Positions 8,561 to 15,769 of a DNA stretch of 64,000 bases are shown one piece after another. Location: positions 107,698 to 171,697 of the forward strand of contig NZ_VCDI01000008.1 of NCBI RefSeq assembly GCF_005844085.1. Reading direction: 5' to 3'. The position numbers were made by a program, and so were the translations under genes. This stretch comes from Lichenicoccus roseus. GTDB taxonomy: Bacteria > Pseudomonadota > Alphaproteobacteria > Acetobacterales > Acetobacteraceae. Under the pieces are notes generated by a model, which saw nothing but the letters and a program-made list of their open reading frames with translations, searched no databases and was not told the DNA's origin. The stretch's first letter is position 1; each line of letters opens with the position of its first letter.

Positions 8561-9661
8561 ATGCTCGATGACGTCTCGATACCCCTGCTGCCGGTGCGGC
8601 TGCCGCAGCCGGCGCCGGTCGGGCACCCGCCGGCGCTGATCCAGGCCTGGTTCGACCACATCGTCGACGCCGTGGTGCCCACGGCCGACGGCAGCCTGCC
8701 GACCGCCCGGCGCGCTGCCGACGCCTATGCCCGCCGCGCCAAGGCCGACAACACCCGGCGTGCCTATCGGGCCGGGGTACGCGCCTGGTGCGACTGGTGC
8801 GACCGCCACACCCTGCCCTGCCTGCCGGGACGTGCTGTCGACGTGGTGGCCTTCCTGGCGGCCGAGCGCGGACGCGGCCTGAGCGTCAACACCATCGACC
8901 TGCGCCGGTCGGCGATCCGCTACCTGCACTACGTAGCCGGTCTGCCGGTGCCGACGGCGGAAGCGCAGGTCACCGAAACGCTGGCGGGCATCCATCGCGA
9001 GGCGGCAGACCACGGCCAGGTCCCGGTGCAGAAGCTCGCCGCCACCGCCTCGATCCTGCACGAGATCCTGGCGCTGATCCCGGATGACCTGGCGGGACTG
9101 CGCGATCGGGCGCTGATCCTGGTGGGCTTTGCCGGCGCCCTGCGACGTTCGGAGCTGGCGGCGATCCGGGTCGAGCACTGCACGTCGCGCGAGCGCGGCA
9201 TCAGCCTCACCCTGCCGCGCTCCAAGAGCGAGCGTGCGGGCAAGGCGGTGACCGTGGCGCTGCCTTATGGCACCACCAGCCTGTGTCCGGTGCGGGCGCT
9301 GCGACGCTGGCAGGAGGCCGCCGGGATCAGCGAAGGCGCGTTGTTCCGCAGGCTGTATCTGCCGCCAACCCGGCACGAGCGCGGTGCTGGAGCCCGGCCG
9401 GGTCTGGTCGTGGGGTTCGAGGCGCTAGATCCCGGCTCGATCGCACGCATCCTCAAGCGACGCGCTGCTGCCGCCGGCTTTGATCCTGAGCTGGTCTCCG
9501 GCCACAGCCTGAAGCGCGGCGCGCTGACCACCGGGATGGAGCGCGGTGTGCACCCGACCCGGCTCAAGCAGCTCGGGCGGCATAGGAGCTATGCCGTGCT
9601 CGACACGTATCTCGCGCTGGGGGATCCGTTCGAGGGGCATCCGCTGAACGGGGTGATCTGA
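8561..9661 (+). CDS. tyrosine recombinase / site-specific integrase
   Basis: A 366-residue phage-integrase-fold recombinase. A SAM-like core-binding domain (TRRAYRAGVRAWCDWC) occupies residues about 60-150. The catalytic domain shows Arg in LRRSELAAIRVEH, Lys in LPRSKSERAGK, the HxxR box as GHSLKRG, His in LGRHRSYAVLD, and the nucleophile Tyr in LDTYLALGD. Such enzymes resolve plasmid multimers or move integrative elements. It follows clpS by 18 bases and may share its transcript. No attachment-site repeat was recognised around it. Confidence 0.85.
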   Translation: MLDDVSIPLLPVRLPQPAPVGHPPALIQAWFDHIVDAVVPTADGSLPTARRAADAYARRAKADNTRRAYRAGVRAWCDWCDRHTLPCLPGRAVDVVAFLAAERGRGLSVNTIDLRRSAIRYLHYVAGLPVPTAEAQVTETLAGIHREAADHGQVPVQKLAATASILHEILALIPDDLAGLRDRALILVGFAGALRRSELAAIRVEHCTSRERGISLTLPRSKSERAGKAVTVALPYGTTSLCPVRALRRWQEAAGISEGALFRRLYLPPTRHERGAGARPGLVVGFEALDPGSIARILKRRAAAAGFDPELVSGHSLKRGALTTGMERGVHPTRLKQLGRHRSYAVLDTYLALGDPFEGHPLNGVI

Positions 9662-9682
9662 TTACCCTCAGCAACACTCCAA

Positions 9683-9701
9683 GAGGAGCTAGAGGCTCCT
9701 C
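9683..9701 (+). repeat. hairpin after the integrase, before a small ORF
   Basis: Perfect 7-base arms GAGGAGC and GCTCCTC around the loop TAGAG. There is no T-run, so it is a poor intrinsic terminator. The left arm is a Shine-Dalgarno-like sequence 20 bases before the ATG at 9709, so the hairpin could also mask a ribosome site. Confidence 0.4.
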
Positions 9702-9708
9702 AACACAC

Positions 9709-9888
9709 ATGATCAGAACCCCCTCTTCGGCAGGACTGCGTTGGCAGGTGTGGACCGTCTATCCAGACGGCCTGCCGTCTGTTTCCGGCTCTACAAGCCG
9801 CGGCCGCATGAGCGCCACCTCAGCCATTGCCACCGCCCATGAGGTGATCGACGCGCTGCTGACACAAGATGGAGCGGCAGCAGACTAG
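9709..9888 (+). CDS. small hypothetical protein (59 aa)
   Basis: Frame MIRTPSSAGLRWQVWTVYPD followed by an Ala/Ser-rich helix ending IDALLTQDGAAAD. It lies just downstream of the integrase and the hairpin at 9683-9701. There is no recognised domain. Composition is protein-like and codon use matches neighbours, but evidence is thin. Confidence 0.35.
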   Translation: MIRTPSSAGLRWQVWTVYPDGLPSVSGSTSRGRMSATSAIATAHEVIDALLTQDGAAAD

Positions 9889-9946
9889 CTACAGGTTAAC
9901 GGCACCTGTCTTGCAGTGGATGGCCGCTGGCACAGGAGGGGTAACA

Positions 9947-10196
9947 ATGAACGGAATTAATGAGAACCAGCTAAAGATCACGTGCGGCGGTTGCAAGATC
10001 CCACTGCTGATGACCATTCGAATGTCGCAATATTGGGCTAGGCAACAGCGAGGTTGAGACAGCACGATGCCCAGAGTGCGAGTTCGAGATAAGCGCTCGG
10101 TGCTTCGGTTTTGACCTGCGGCCGGCGCAGTTTCGTAATGTGGCGTTAGTGTCCTATGACGCTCATGTCCAGAGGCACCGAGGAGAGGTTAGATGA
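9947..10196 (+). pseudogene. frameshifted small zinc-ribbon protein
   Basis: ATG at 9947 follows the strong site AGGAGGGG. The first frame gives MNGINENQLKITCGGCKIPL and runs to about 10035 before stopping at 10057. A +1 frame continues with GNSEVETARCPECEFEISAR and ends at a TGA that overlaps the next gene's ATG as ATGA. Together the halves make a CxxC...CxxC zinc ribbon of about 80 residues. The coupled stop shows the second frame was once the true one. Either a base was lost near 10025-10040, or this is a sequencing error or programmed shift. Confidence 0.6.
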
Positions 10197-10519
10197 GCAA
10201 GCGGATTGATGACGTGTGGCGGGTGCTGGACCTCCACGATGTGACGGTCGAGCCGGTAGAAGCCGCCTCTGGTGCGATGGGCGAGTTCTTGGGTATGCAC
10301 GCGGCCGTAGTCGGTACGCGCATCGCTGAGCAGCTCCTTGCGAAGGGTGTCGTGACGGTAGAGACCGCTGCTCAAGCTATCCGAACCTTCCACGTCGATG
10401 ACGCCAAGGACAAGCCCCCGCAAACAGCTTACGCAGCGGATCGTCTGCTCGTAGGGCTTGCAACCGCCTTACCGACTCCGTCGGTGATGGTCGCACGACT
10501 ATCAGCACGCGGTCTGTAG
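10193..10519 (+). CDS. hypothetical protein
   Basis: A 108-residue soluble protein beginning MSKRIDDVWRVLDLHDVTVE. It has a sharp ribosome site (GAGGAGAGG) and a 4-base overlap with the zinc-ribbon frame upstream, so the two were an operon. No known family is recognised. The sequence is helical with an acidic N-terminal half. Confidence 0.6.
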   Translation: MSKRIDDVWRVLDLHDVTVEPVEAASGAMGEFLGMHAAVVGTRIAEQLLAKGVVTVETAAQAIRTFHVDDAKDKPPQTAYAADRLLVGLATALPTPSVMVARLSARGL

Positions 10520-10707
10520 AGGGTCTCATCCTACTCGTGTGGGTGGTTGACCAGGTCAGAGCCAAGCTCGATGAACGTCGGGCCGCATAGGCACCACATC
10601 GTCTACCCCTTACCGTCATATGACACTCGGGTGATAGGACATCGTTACCTTACGACAAGAGGAACGCCAACACGACCGAACAAGACCTTTGAGACGCTCG
10701 AGCTTTC

Positions 10708-10980
10708 ATGGATGACCGACGGGTCTCGCCATCGACACGTGTCCAGGTGCTCGACCTGCTTGCGGCAGATACCCCCTGCCCCAACTACTTTGAGGTGTAT
10801 GAGGCCGCAGGTCATATCATCAGGTTAGGCCTGACTGTAGCCCCGGCCGAGGTCGCCGCCATCCTCGATGACCTCCTGGACATCCGGGTGCAAGAACACC
10901 GTACTACATCGCCGAACTATTTGCCGCGGTCCTGGCCACGGCCATGTCGACGGTCTCCTGGAGGTCGGCAAATGTGGTGA
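10708..10980 (+). CDS. hypothetical protein, C-terminus possibly shifted
   Basis: A 90-residue frame starting MDDRRVSPSTRVQVLDLLAA and continuing through LTVAPAEVAAILDDLLDIRV with convincing helical composition. After that it becomes Arg/Pro/Ser-rich (SWPRPCRRSPGGRQMW), which looks like reading out of frame. It may be a truncated or frameshifted gene. A GTCATATGAC motif lies about 85 bases upstream. Confidence 0.4.
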   Translation: MDDRRVSPSTRVQVLDLLAADTPCPNYFEVYEAAGHIIRLGLTVAPAEVAAILDDLLDIRVQEHRTTSPNYLPRSWPRPCRRSPGGRQMW

Positions 10981-11203
10981 CCGTCGCACACCTAGTGCGT
11001 CCGCACATCGTAGTGATGACTAGCTCAGCGGCTACTTCATTGTTGCCATACGACACTTGTTCTGGAGGGCACTACGACGCGCTGGATGGTGTCGCGGCAG
11101 GGCCATGATAATTGCGGGCTGCGTTCCCTTCCCCGCTTAAAGAGCTCTCGGGCTCACAGGAAATACAATGATGTCCGATAGGTGGATTAACCCGAATGAT
11201 ATT

Positions 11204-11229
11204 GTCATACCGTCATATGACGGTATGAC
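11204..11229. promoter_or_regulatory. 26-bp perfect palindrome, probable operator
   Basis: The half-site GTCATACCGTCAT is followed immediately by its exact reverse complement, giving 26 bases of perfect dyad symmetry with no spacer. It ends 25 bases before the ATG of the guanylate kinase remnant. Its core GTCATATGAC belongs to the motif family spread over 10.1-13.4 kb. A dimeric or tetrameric DNA-binding protein is the natural ligand; the RHH protein at 13454 or an unlinked regulator are candidates. Confidence 0.75.
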
Positions 11230-11254
11230 CCAAAGACGTAACGACGGTGATGTC

Positions 11255-11838
11255 ATGGCGCGGCAGCGTGTTGCCCTGGTGCTCGTGTCGCCGTCCGGCG
11301 GCGGCAAGACGACAATTATGAGGCGCCTTATGCCGACCGAGGACAACCTGGTGGCCGGTGTATCGATGACAACCCGGCGGCCGAGACCCGGTGAGCTGGA
11401 CGCCGTCGACTACACCTTCCGGACGCAGGAGAAGTTTGACCATGTCGCGCGACATGAAGGCATGCTCGAGAACGCAACAATACACGGGCACTCATACGGC
11501 ATCCCCAGGGTGCCTGTGGAGGCCGCGCTGGCGGCAGGCATCGGCCTAGCGTTTGCAATCGATTGGCAAGGCCACCGTCTTTTGAAGCGAGCGCTGCCTG
11601 GTGACGTGGTGGGCCGCTACCTAACGCCACCATCCGTCGAAGAGCTCGACCGCAGGCTCCGCATGCGCGGTGATGCCGATGAGGTTATCCGAGCTTGAAT
11701 GGCATGCGCTCGCGACGAGCTGGCACACCAGGCCAGCGTCGAGTTTCGGTGATCATCAATCTCAACGTCGCCGAAGCGATCGAGCGCGTGCGATTGGTGC
11801 TGCATGAAGCCCGCAGGAAGCGACTACAGGCGGGGTAG
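11255..11838 (+). pseudogene. gmk: decayed guanylate kinase
   Basis: From ATG 11255 the frame matches guanylate kinase, which turns GMP into GDP. It shows P-loop SPSGGGKTT at residues 12-20, then VSMTTRRPRPGE, DYTF, GHSYGIPRVPVEAAL and IDWQGH. After GDADEVIRA a TGA at 11696-11698 stands where CGA (Arg) is expected; the family continues ARMACARDEL. Similarity resumes past it, then slips frame near 11750 into VIINLNVAEAIERVRLVLHE, ending at 11838. So one nonsense and one frameshift separate it from a full enzyme. A plasmid copy of this essential gene is unusual; it lies under the 26-bp palindrome. Confidence 0.75.
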
Positions 11839-12186
11839 GGCAGGGGGGCCTAGCAAATGCTTTGGTGTGGTTTCAATGCTCTAGCTGCTTCCTGCCATAT
11901 GACGATAGCATGTTGCGACGCTATGACATCAAGACTTTAGGGCATGATGGCGCCATGCGTAGCTGATCCCCAGGTGGTAGTGGCGGAATACATTCGCGTT
12001 AGAGTCAGATAAAGACACTAACTGGCGCTAACCGGGCGGGGCTTTCGGAACATTGCGAAATGTGTGCGGGCATGCCGTCGTATGACACTAGGATAGATGC
12101 ATCACAGTGTCGCAATATGCAGTGACGGCCGTGTCATATGATAAATCAGCTACCACCGTTTCACAACGTTGCGAAAGTCATGCTTG
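11839..12186. other. motif-rich intergenic region
   Basis: No gene seen. The stretch holds several TATGAC-type motifs (11898, 11922, 12081, 12137) and repeated TTGCGAAA/TTGCGAC words (for example around 11912, 12053 and 12168). It separates the dead gmk from the convergent minus-strand gene and could hold partition or control sites. Confidence 0.45.
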
Positions 12187-12513
12187 TCATTCTTCAGCGG
12201 GTAAGCGGATAGCTCGTCTGATGATGACAGGCACATGAGCGGGCCTATCTGCTATCTTGAGCCTGCGCCGAGATGCCCGACGAGCTGAGGCCTTACCCTC
12301 GACTTTCTTGAGGGCGGCCTTCTCCCGGAGCTTAGCGGGCCGGTACTTTTTCGCGTCGTACTCGTCGATGCGCTCGAGAGCAGGCTGCACCCCTCCACGA
12401 CACTCAAGGGTTTTAGCGAGCGCCCAATCGTGTGCGGCCAGCGCTGCTACTGCCTCGCGGAACGCCGTCGCCAAAGCCAGCTGTTGCTGGTTCACGGTGT
12501 CCCGGTGGTCCAC
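12187..12513 (-). CDS. hypothetical basic protein with an amber-blocked original start
   Basis: A 108-residue frame from GTG 12513, helical and Lys/Arg-rich at the end (REKAALKKVEGKASARRASR). In the same frame a better start lies at ATG 12600 behind AGGAGGTG. It would add MSETD, then a TAG at codon 6 (12583-12585), then KPSAKIGRPSKFGF leading straight into this protein. The original protein was therefore about 137 residues, and an amber codon now breaks it. The IGRPSK stretch resembles a DNA-contacting arm. No family is recognised. Confidence 0.5.
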   Translation of the reverse strand: MDHRDTVNQQQLALATAFREAVAALAAHDWALAKTLECRGGVQPALERIDEYDAKKYRPAKLREKAALKKVEGKASARRASRRRLKIADRPAHVPVIIRRAIRLPAEE

Positions 12514-12755
12514 CTGTCGCTCAATGCTAGTCTGCGAGCGAAACCCGAACTTGCTCGGTCGACCGATTTTGGCGCTTGGCTTCTAATCGGTTTCTGACAT
12601 CGGCACCTCCTGTCTGAGCTACCGACCTGTCGCAACAGTCGTCAAGCGCCATTGCGTCAAAGTGTCCTATGACACCGGGACCCTATGACATAGAGACGTG
12701 TTGACGATGCGACTATAGTAGTGCGATGACGTATGACACCCGAGGATTTATGACG

Positions 12756-13457
12756 ATGCAAATTATCAGCGTAGTCGCCCGGAAAGGCGGCACGGGCAAA
12801 TCGACAGCTTGCCGAGCGCTTGCTGTAGAGGCGCTGCAAGCTGGACTCAAGACAGCTATCATCGACACCGACCCGCAGGGAACCTGCCTTCGCTGGTCGC
12901 AGCGGCGCGCTTCTATGGAAATCCACGCTCCGCATGTAGAAGCGGCAGGACCTAACCTGACCTCACAAGCGAAGACCCTTGAGGGCAGGGGGGTAGACAT
13001 CCTATTTATCGATACCCCGCCGACAGCGCTTCCGGTTGTCAGTTCGGCTCTGCTTCTTTCGACAGCGGCGCTCATCGTGACCAGGCCGAGCATGGACGAT
13101 CTCGAGAGTGTGCAAGAGACCGTCCGCGTCGCGTCGGCGCAGGGCAGACCATTTGGGGTATGCCTGTGGCAAACGCCACCCGACAAGCGCGTGCGTATCG
13201 TGAGCCTCGCGGTCCAGGCGCTCACTGATCTGGTTGGCACCGAGGCTATTTGCCCAACGACGGTATCCTCTTCAGTTAGTTATCAATACGCCTATGCTGA
13301 GAGCTTTACTGTCCAAGAGCGCGAGCCGCACGGCCGGGCAAGAGCGGAGTTGGCAGACGTCTGGTCGTGGTTGCAGCGGAGAAAGCTAGTCGCCCTCACG
13401 TCCTATGACACCAACGTCAAAGCGTCTCCGCGTCCGAGGAAAAGAGCTTCGGTATGA
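12756..13457 (+). CDS. parA: ParA-family partition ATPase
   Basis: Short ParA/MinD-type ATPase that drives plasmid partition on the nucleoid. The deviant Walker A KGGTGKST is at residues 10-17 and the second Asp motif is DILFIDTPP. At 233 residues it is the small class Ib type lacking an N-terminal HTH. The start MQIISVVARK at 12756 is preferred over the upstream ATG at 12726. The promoter region carries TATGAC motifs at 12668, 12684, 12732 and 12749, likely operators for autoregulation. Its stop overlaps the next gene as ATGA. Confidence 0.85.
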   Translation: MQIISVVARKGGTGKSTACRALAVEALQAGLKTAIIDTDPQGTCLRWSQRRASMEIHAPHVEAAGPNLTSQAKTLEGRGVDILFIDTPPTALPVVSSALLLSTAALIVTRPSMDDLESVQETVRVASAQGRPFGVCLWQTPPDKRVRIVSLAVQALTDLVGTEAICPTTVSSSVSYQYAYAESFTVQEREPHGRARAELADVWSWLQRRKLVALTSYDTNVKASPRPRKRASV

Positions 13458-13777
13458 GCCGCCCCGTGAAGCCGAACGTAAGCTACCCGACGACTTTCGA
13501 CCTGCGGCCCGCAGAGCCGGTCGCGCAGCCTGTCAACAGACGGGAGGTCGTGGACACCGGAGCAAGGTCGAGACGACCGCTTGAGGAGCTCAGCAAGCCG
13601 ACTGTCGTCTACCTGCATCCTGACGGTAAGCGTGAGCTACGTCGGTGGGCAATCGAGCAGGATGTGAAAGTGCATGACCTGATGCTCGAAGCCCTGCAGG
13701 AGTGGGCCGAGCGCAGAGGCATTCAAACGACCTGGCGTGTCGAGCCTGCAGTTCAGCCGCGCAACCGTAGGGGCTGA
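13454..13777 (+). CDS. ParB-role ribbon-helix-helix protein
   Basis: A 107-residue protein coupled to parA by a 4-base overlap. An unstructured N-terminal half precedes a C-terminal domain TVVYLHPDGKRELRRWAIEQ with the beta-strand, helix, helix layout of CopG/ParG-like RHH dimers. Small ParAs are usually partnered by such centromere-binding proteins, so this is the likely partition adaptor and parA repressor. The nearby TATGAC dyads are its best candidate sites, which is an inference. Confidence 0.65.
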   Translation: MSRPVKPNVSYPTTFDLRPAEPVAQPVNRREVVDTGARSRRPLEELSKPTVVYLHPDGKRELRRWAIEQDVKVHDLMLEALQEWAERRGIQTTWRVEPAVQPRNRRG

Positions 13778-13801
13778 CCGGGTAATCCTCGGGCCACCAA
13801 G

Positions 13802-13903
13802 GATGTGATCATTGCCAGCCGAACGAACTCTTGAGGGTAGAGGGCTGTGATCTTTGCCAGCCGAGAATTCTCGAGGCTTCCGGGGATGTGATCATTGCCA
13901 GCC
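13802..13903 (+). repeat. three iterons downstream of repA
   Basis: Copies of GATGTGATCATTGCCAGCC at 13802-13820 and 13885-13903, with a variant GCTGTGATCTTTGCCAGCC at 13844-13862. They are spaced about 42 bases apart, which is four helical turns. They belong to the same family as the repeats upstream of repA and may serve handcuffing or copy control. Confidence 0.85.
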
Positions 13904-13914
13904 GCAGGAAAGTT

Positions 13915-14961
13915 TCAGGTCGCTTTCGTTGGTGGCGGCGATGGCCGAAGCAGCAGACCGTCGGCCCTGACCTCGACGCCATTCCTCGGATAGACGCTGA
14001 GAGCAGTGTAGAGCGGCGCCTCAAATTGCGGCTTGAAGTTCTTCATCTGGCCGACCCGAGCCCCGAATTGGCGCCGCAAACGCTCCCAGGGAACGTGGAT
14101 TTCCTCCTGAAGTGCTGGCAGACGAAATGCCAGCCATAGATAGATGTCGATAGCCATCGCGCTGCCGGTCAGCTCGTGGAGGGCAGCTTTGTCGACGAGA
14201 ACGGGGTGGGCACGCATTTCACGGAAGAAGGCGTCCGATAGGGTCACCTCTTCAATCATGCGACTCGCCGCCCGTGGGTCTGGGTTCTCCACATGCTTGT
14301 AGTCACGGACCAGCAACCCGTTGAATGTCCGGCTACTTTTGTCATTACCGAACCTGAACGAGACGCCGCAGGTTGCCAATCTCTCGAGCTGGTCGATGAG
14401 TCGGGCCGAGACCTGACCGCCGCGTTTCACACCCAAACGGGCCAGCAGGCTCGCCGCGGATGACCCCATCTCGATGACGGGAGAACCCGTTCGGGTGACT
14501 TCGGTCTGCATGTCGATGAGGAGGAGACGCGCCAGCATCCCACTCGGCACCCGTAGTGTCCTCGTCTGCCCGGCGTCATTTTCCATGAACCCTGGTTTGA
14601 CGAGTAGTCGAGCGAAGCCGGTGTCGATGACCCAGGGGTCTCCAGGAGGCAGGTCTTTGTGTGGCAGGCCCGCGAGAGACCAAGCCGAGTAACTGTAGCC
14701 AGGAACCACGGCTCCTTCGGCCTCCCGGGTCAGCGCTGATAGCGCAGTGTCAGCAATATGCCGACCTCTTTCCGAAGAGAGGACTTTTGCGAGCGGTGGG
14801 GGACTGTCCTCAAGCATCAGCTTGTCAGCTTCCTGCACTGCCCCCAGGCTTCCGTGCTCCAGGACAACATCGTGCAGGCGAGACCTGCTGCCGAACAGCT
14901 CGGGCTGCTCCGCCACCTTCTTATCTTCCTGAGCCCTTTTTCTTTTCTTCAGCTCGACCAT
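13915..14961 (-). CDS. repA: RepA plasmid replication initiator
   Basis: A 348-residue protein of the plasmid RepA type found in alphaproteobacterial iteron replicons. It has a basic N-terminus, central winged-helix-like region (PSGMLARLLLIDMQTEVTRT and SSAASLLARLGVKRGG) and the C-terminal AIDIYLWLAFRLPAL and IHVPWERLRRQFG. It lies between two groups of iterons, to which it should bind to open the origin. ATG 14961 is used. Expression is probably self-limited through the repeats beginning 36 bases upstream (14997). Confidence in the initiator role rests on both protein and repeats. Confidence 0.85.
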   Translation of the reverse strand: MVELKKRKRAQEDKKVAEQPELFGSRSRLHDVVLEHGSLGAVQEADKLMLEDSPPPLAKVLSSERGRHIADTALSALTREAEGAVVPGYSYSAWSLAGLPHKDLPPGDPWVIDTGFARLLVKPGFMENDAGQTRTLRVPSGMLARLLLIDMQTEVTRTGSPVIEMGSSAASLLARLGVKRGGQVSARLIDQLERLATCGVSFRFGNDKSSRTFNGLLVRDYKHVENPDPRAASRMIEEVTLSDAFFREMRAHPVLVDKAALHELTGSAMAIDIYLWLAFRLPALQEEIHVPWERLRRQFGARVGQMKNFKPQFEAPLYTALSVYPRNGVEVRADGLLLRPSPPPTKAT

Positions 14962-14996
14962 GGCCCACAGGCTGCGATCAAATGCGCCTTCCTGTC

Positions 14997-15477
14997 GATG
15001 TGAAGATTGCCAGCCGAATCGCTTTTAGCCGATGTGAACTTTGCCAGCCGTACAGCAATGGAAGGGAGAAGATTCCATTGTCTATTGTAAGAGGGCTGGC
15101 AATGTTCTCGGGATAACTTTGCAAGTCATTGAATTTGCGCGAAAGTCGTTCCAGGATTCAGGCTGGCAATGTTCACACGTGCGGGCAATAGGACCGGCTA
15201 GAACTAGGGTCCCTGTGGATAACTTCGGGCGCATAGGCTGGCAATGTTCACATCGACCCGGGGCTTTTAAAGGGCGATTTGACGAACCGAATCGGCATGG
15301 AAGCAGACGTGGTACTGGGCTTGCTGGCTGTCATAGGCTGCTGAAGTGGATCGCTTTTTCAGCGATCCAGCTCCTGCGCGGCTGGCAATGATCACATCGC
15401 GATGGCGACCCGGCGCAAGATCGGCTGGCAATGATCACATCGATGGCTGACCTCGACCGGCTGGCAATGATCACATC
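14997..15477. other. origin of replication with eight iterons
   Basis: Two iterons in forward sense (14997-15015, 15031-15049) face six in reverse sense: 15094-15110 (weak), 15161-15179, 15236-15254, 15380-15398, 15423-15441 and 15459-15477. The reverse form is GGCTGGCAATGATCACATC, or with GTTCACATC. Between the two orientations is an A/T-richer stretch (about 15061-15090), suited to melting. A perfect DnaA box is at 15214. Together with RepA this is a convincing oriV. Confidence 0.88.
15214..15222 (-). promoter_or_regulatory. DnaA box in oriV
   Basis: TGTGGATAA, the exact complement of the consensus TTATCCACA, lying between two iterons. Host DnaA probably joins RepA in opening the origin. 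Confidence 0.75.
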
Positions 15478-15559
15478 TAACGCCAGGTAGAGGGCAGTGC
15501 GTGCTGGCGCCAGTGCCGTGGGCACACCTATATAGATGAAATCACTGCTCGAGGTCATC

Positions 15560-15769
15560 ATGTCAGCCATCCCTCAGCCGTCCGGGCCCCACCAGGCCGA
15601 CTTCATCGAGGTCGAGGGCCACCGTGTTCAGCTTCCGCCACGTGATGAGGCGATCAGAGCGCGACATGCCGCACTTAAAGAGCTCAATGCATACCGCGTA
15701 AAGATGGCAGGCCGCTGGTCGGGGTCTTCGTCCGAGCTCTTGGCAGAGGCACGCGCAGACCGTCGCTGA
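15560..15769 (+). CDS. vapB: VapB-type antitoxin
   Basis: A short acidic/basic protein directly before a PIN-domain toxin. It begins MSAIPQPSGPHQADFIEVEG and ends in a charged helix AELLAEARADRR-like tail typical of toxin-binding arms. The ATG at 15560 has GAGG upstream; an ATG at 15536 would add eight residues. Its stop shares bases with the vapC start (TGATG), so the pair is coupled. The family of the DNA-binding part is not clear; the assignment rests largely on context. Confidence 0.65.
   Translation: MSAIPQPSGPHQADFIEVEGHRVQLPPRDEAIRARHAALKELNAYRVKMAGRWSGSSSELLAEARADRR

Larger units (their letters stand above)
10155..13411. promoter_or_regulatory. dispersed TATGAC/GTGTC motif family
   Basis: By eye, TATGAC occurs at 10155, 10619, 11216 (inside the palindrome), 11898, 11922, 12081, 12668, 12684, 12732, 12749 and 13404, with variants at 11048 (TACGACAC) and 12137 (TATGAT). 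Several are dyads such as GTGTC-CTAT-GACAC at 12662-12675. They sit before gmk, the 12.2-kb gene and parA, and one lies within the end of parA. This spacing suits either a partition-site cluster or operators of one regulator. Confidence 0.55.

Noticed and set aside
8144..9376. 410-residue minus-strand frame
   Set aside because: Shadow of clpS and the tyrosine recombinase; Gln/Arg-rich with no domain features.
7441..12600. Genome-wide amber recoding to explain early TAG codons
   Set aside because: ClpS, trbE, UlaG-like and other genes end properly at TAG, so TAG is an ordinary stop here. Isolated mutations are the simpler explanation.
15000..15480. Regularly spaced repeats that might be read as a CRISPR array
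   Set aside because: Spacing is irregular, orientation switches, a DnaA box and RepA are adjacent and there are no cas genes. They are iterons.
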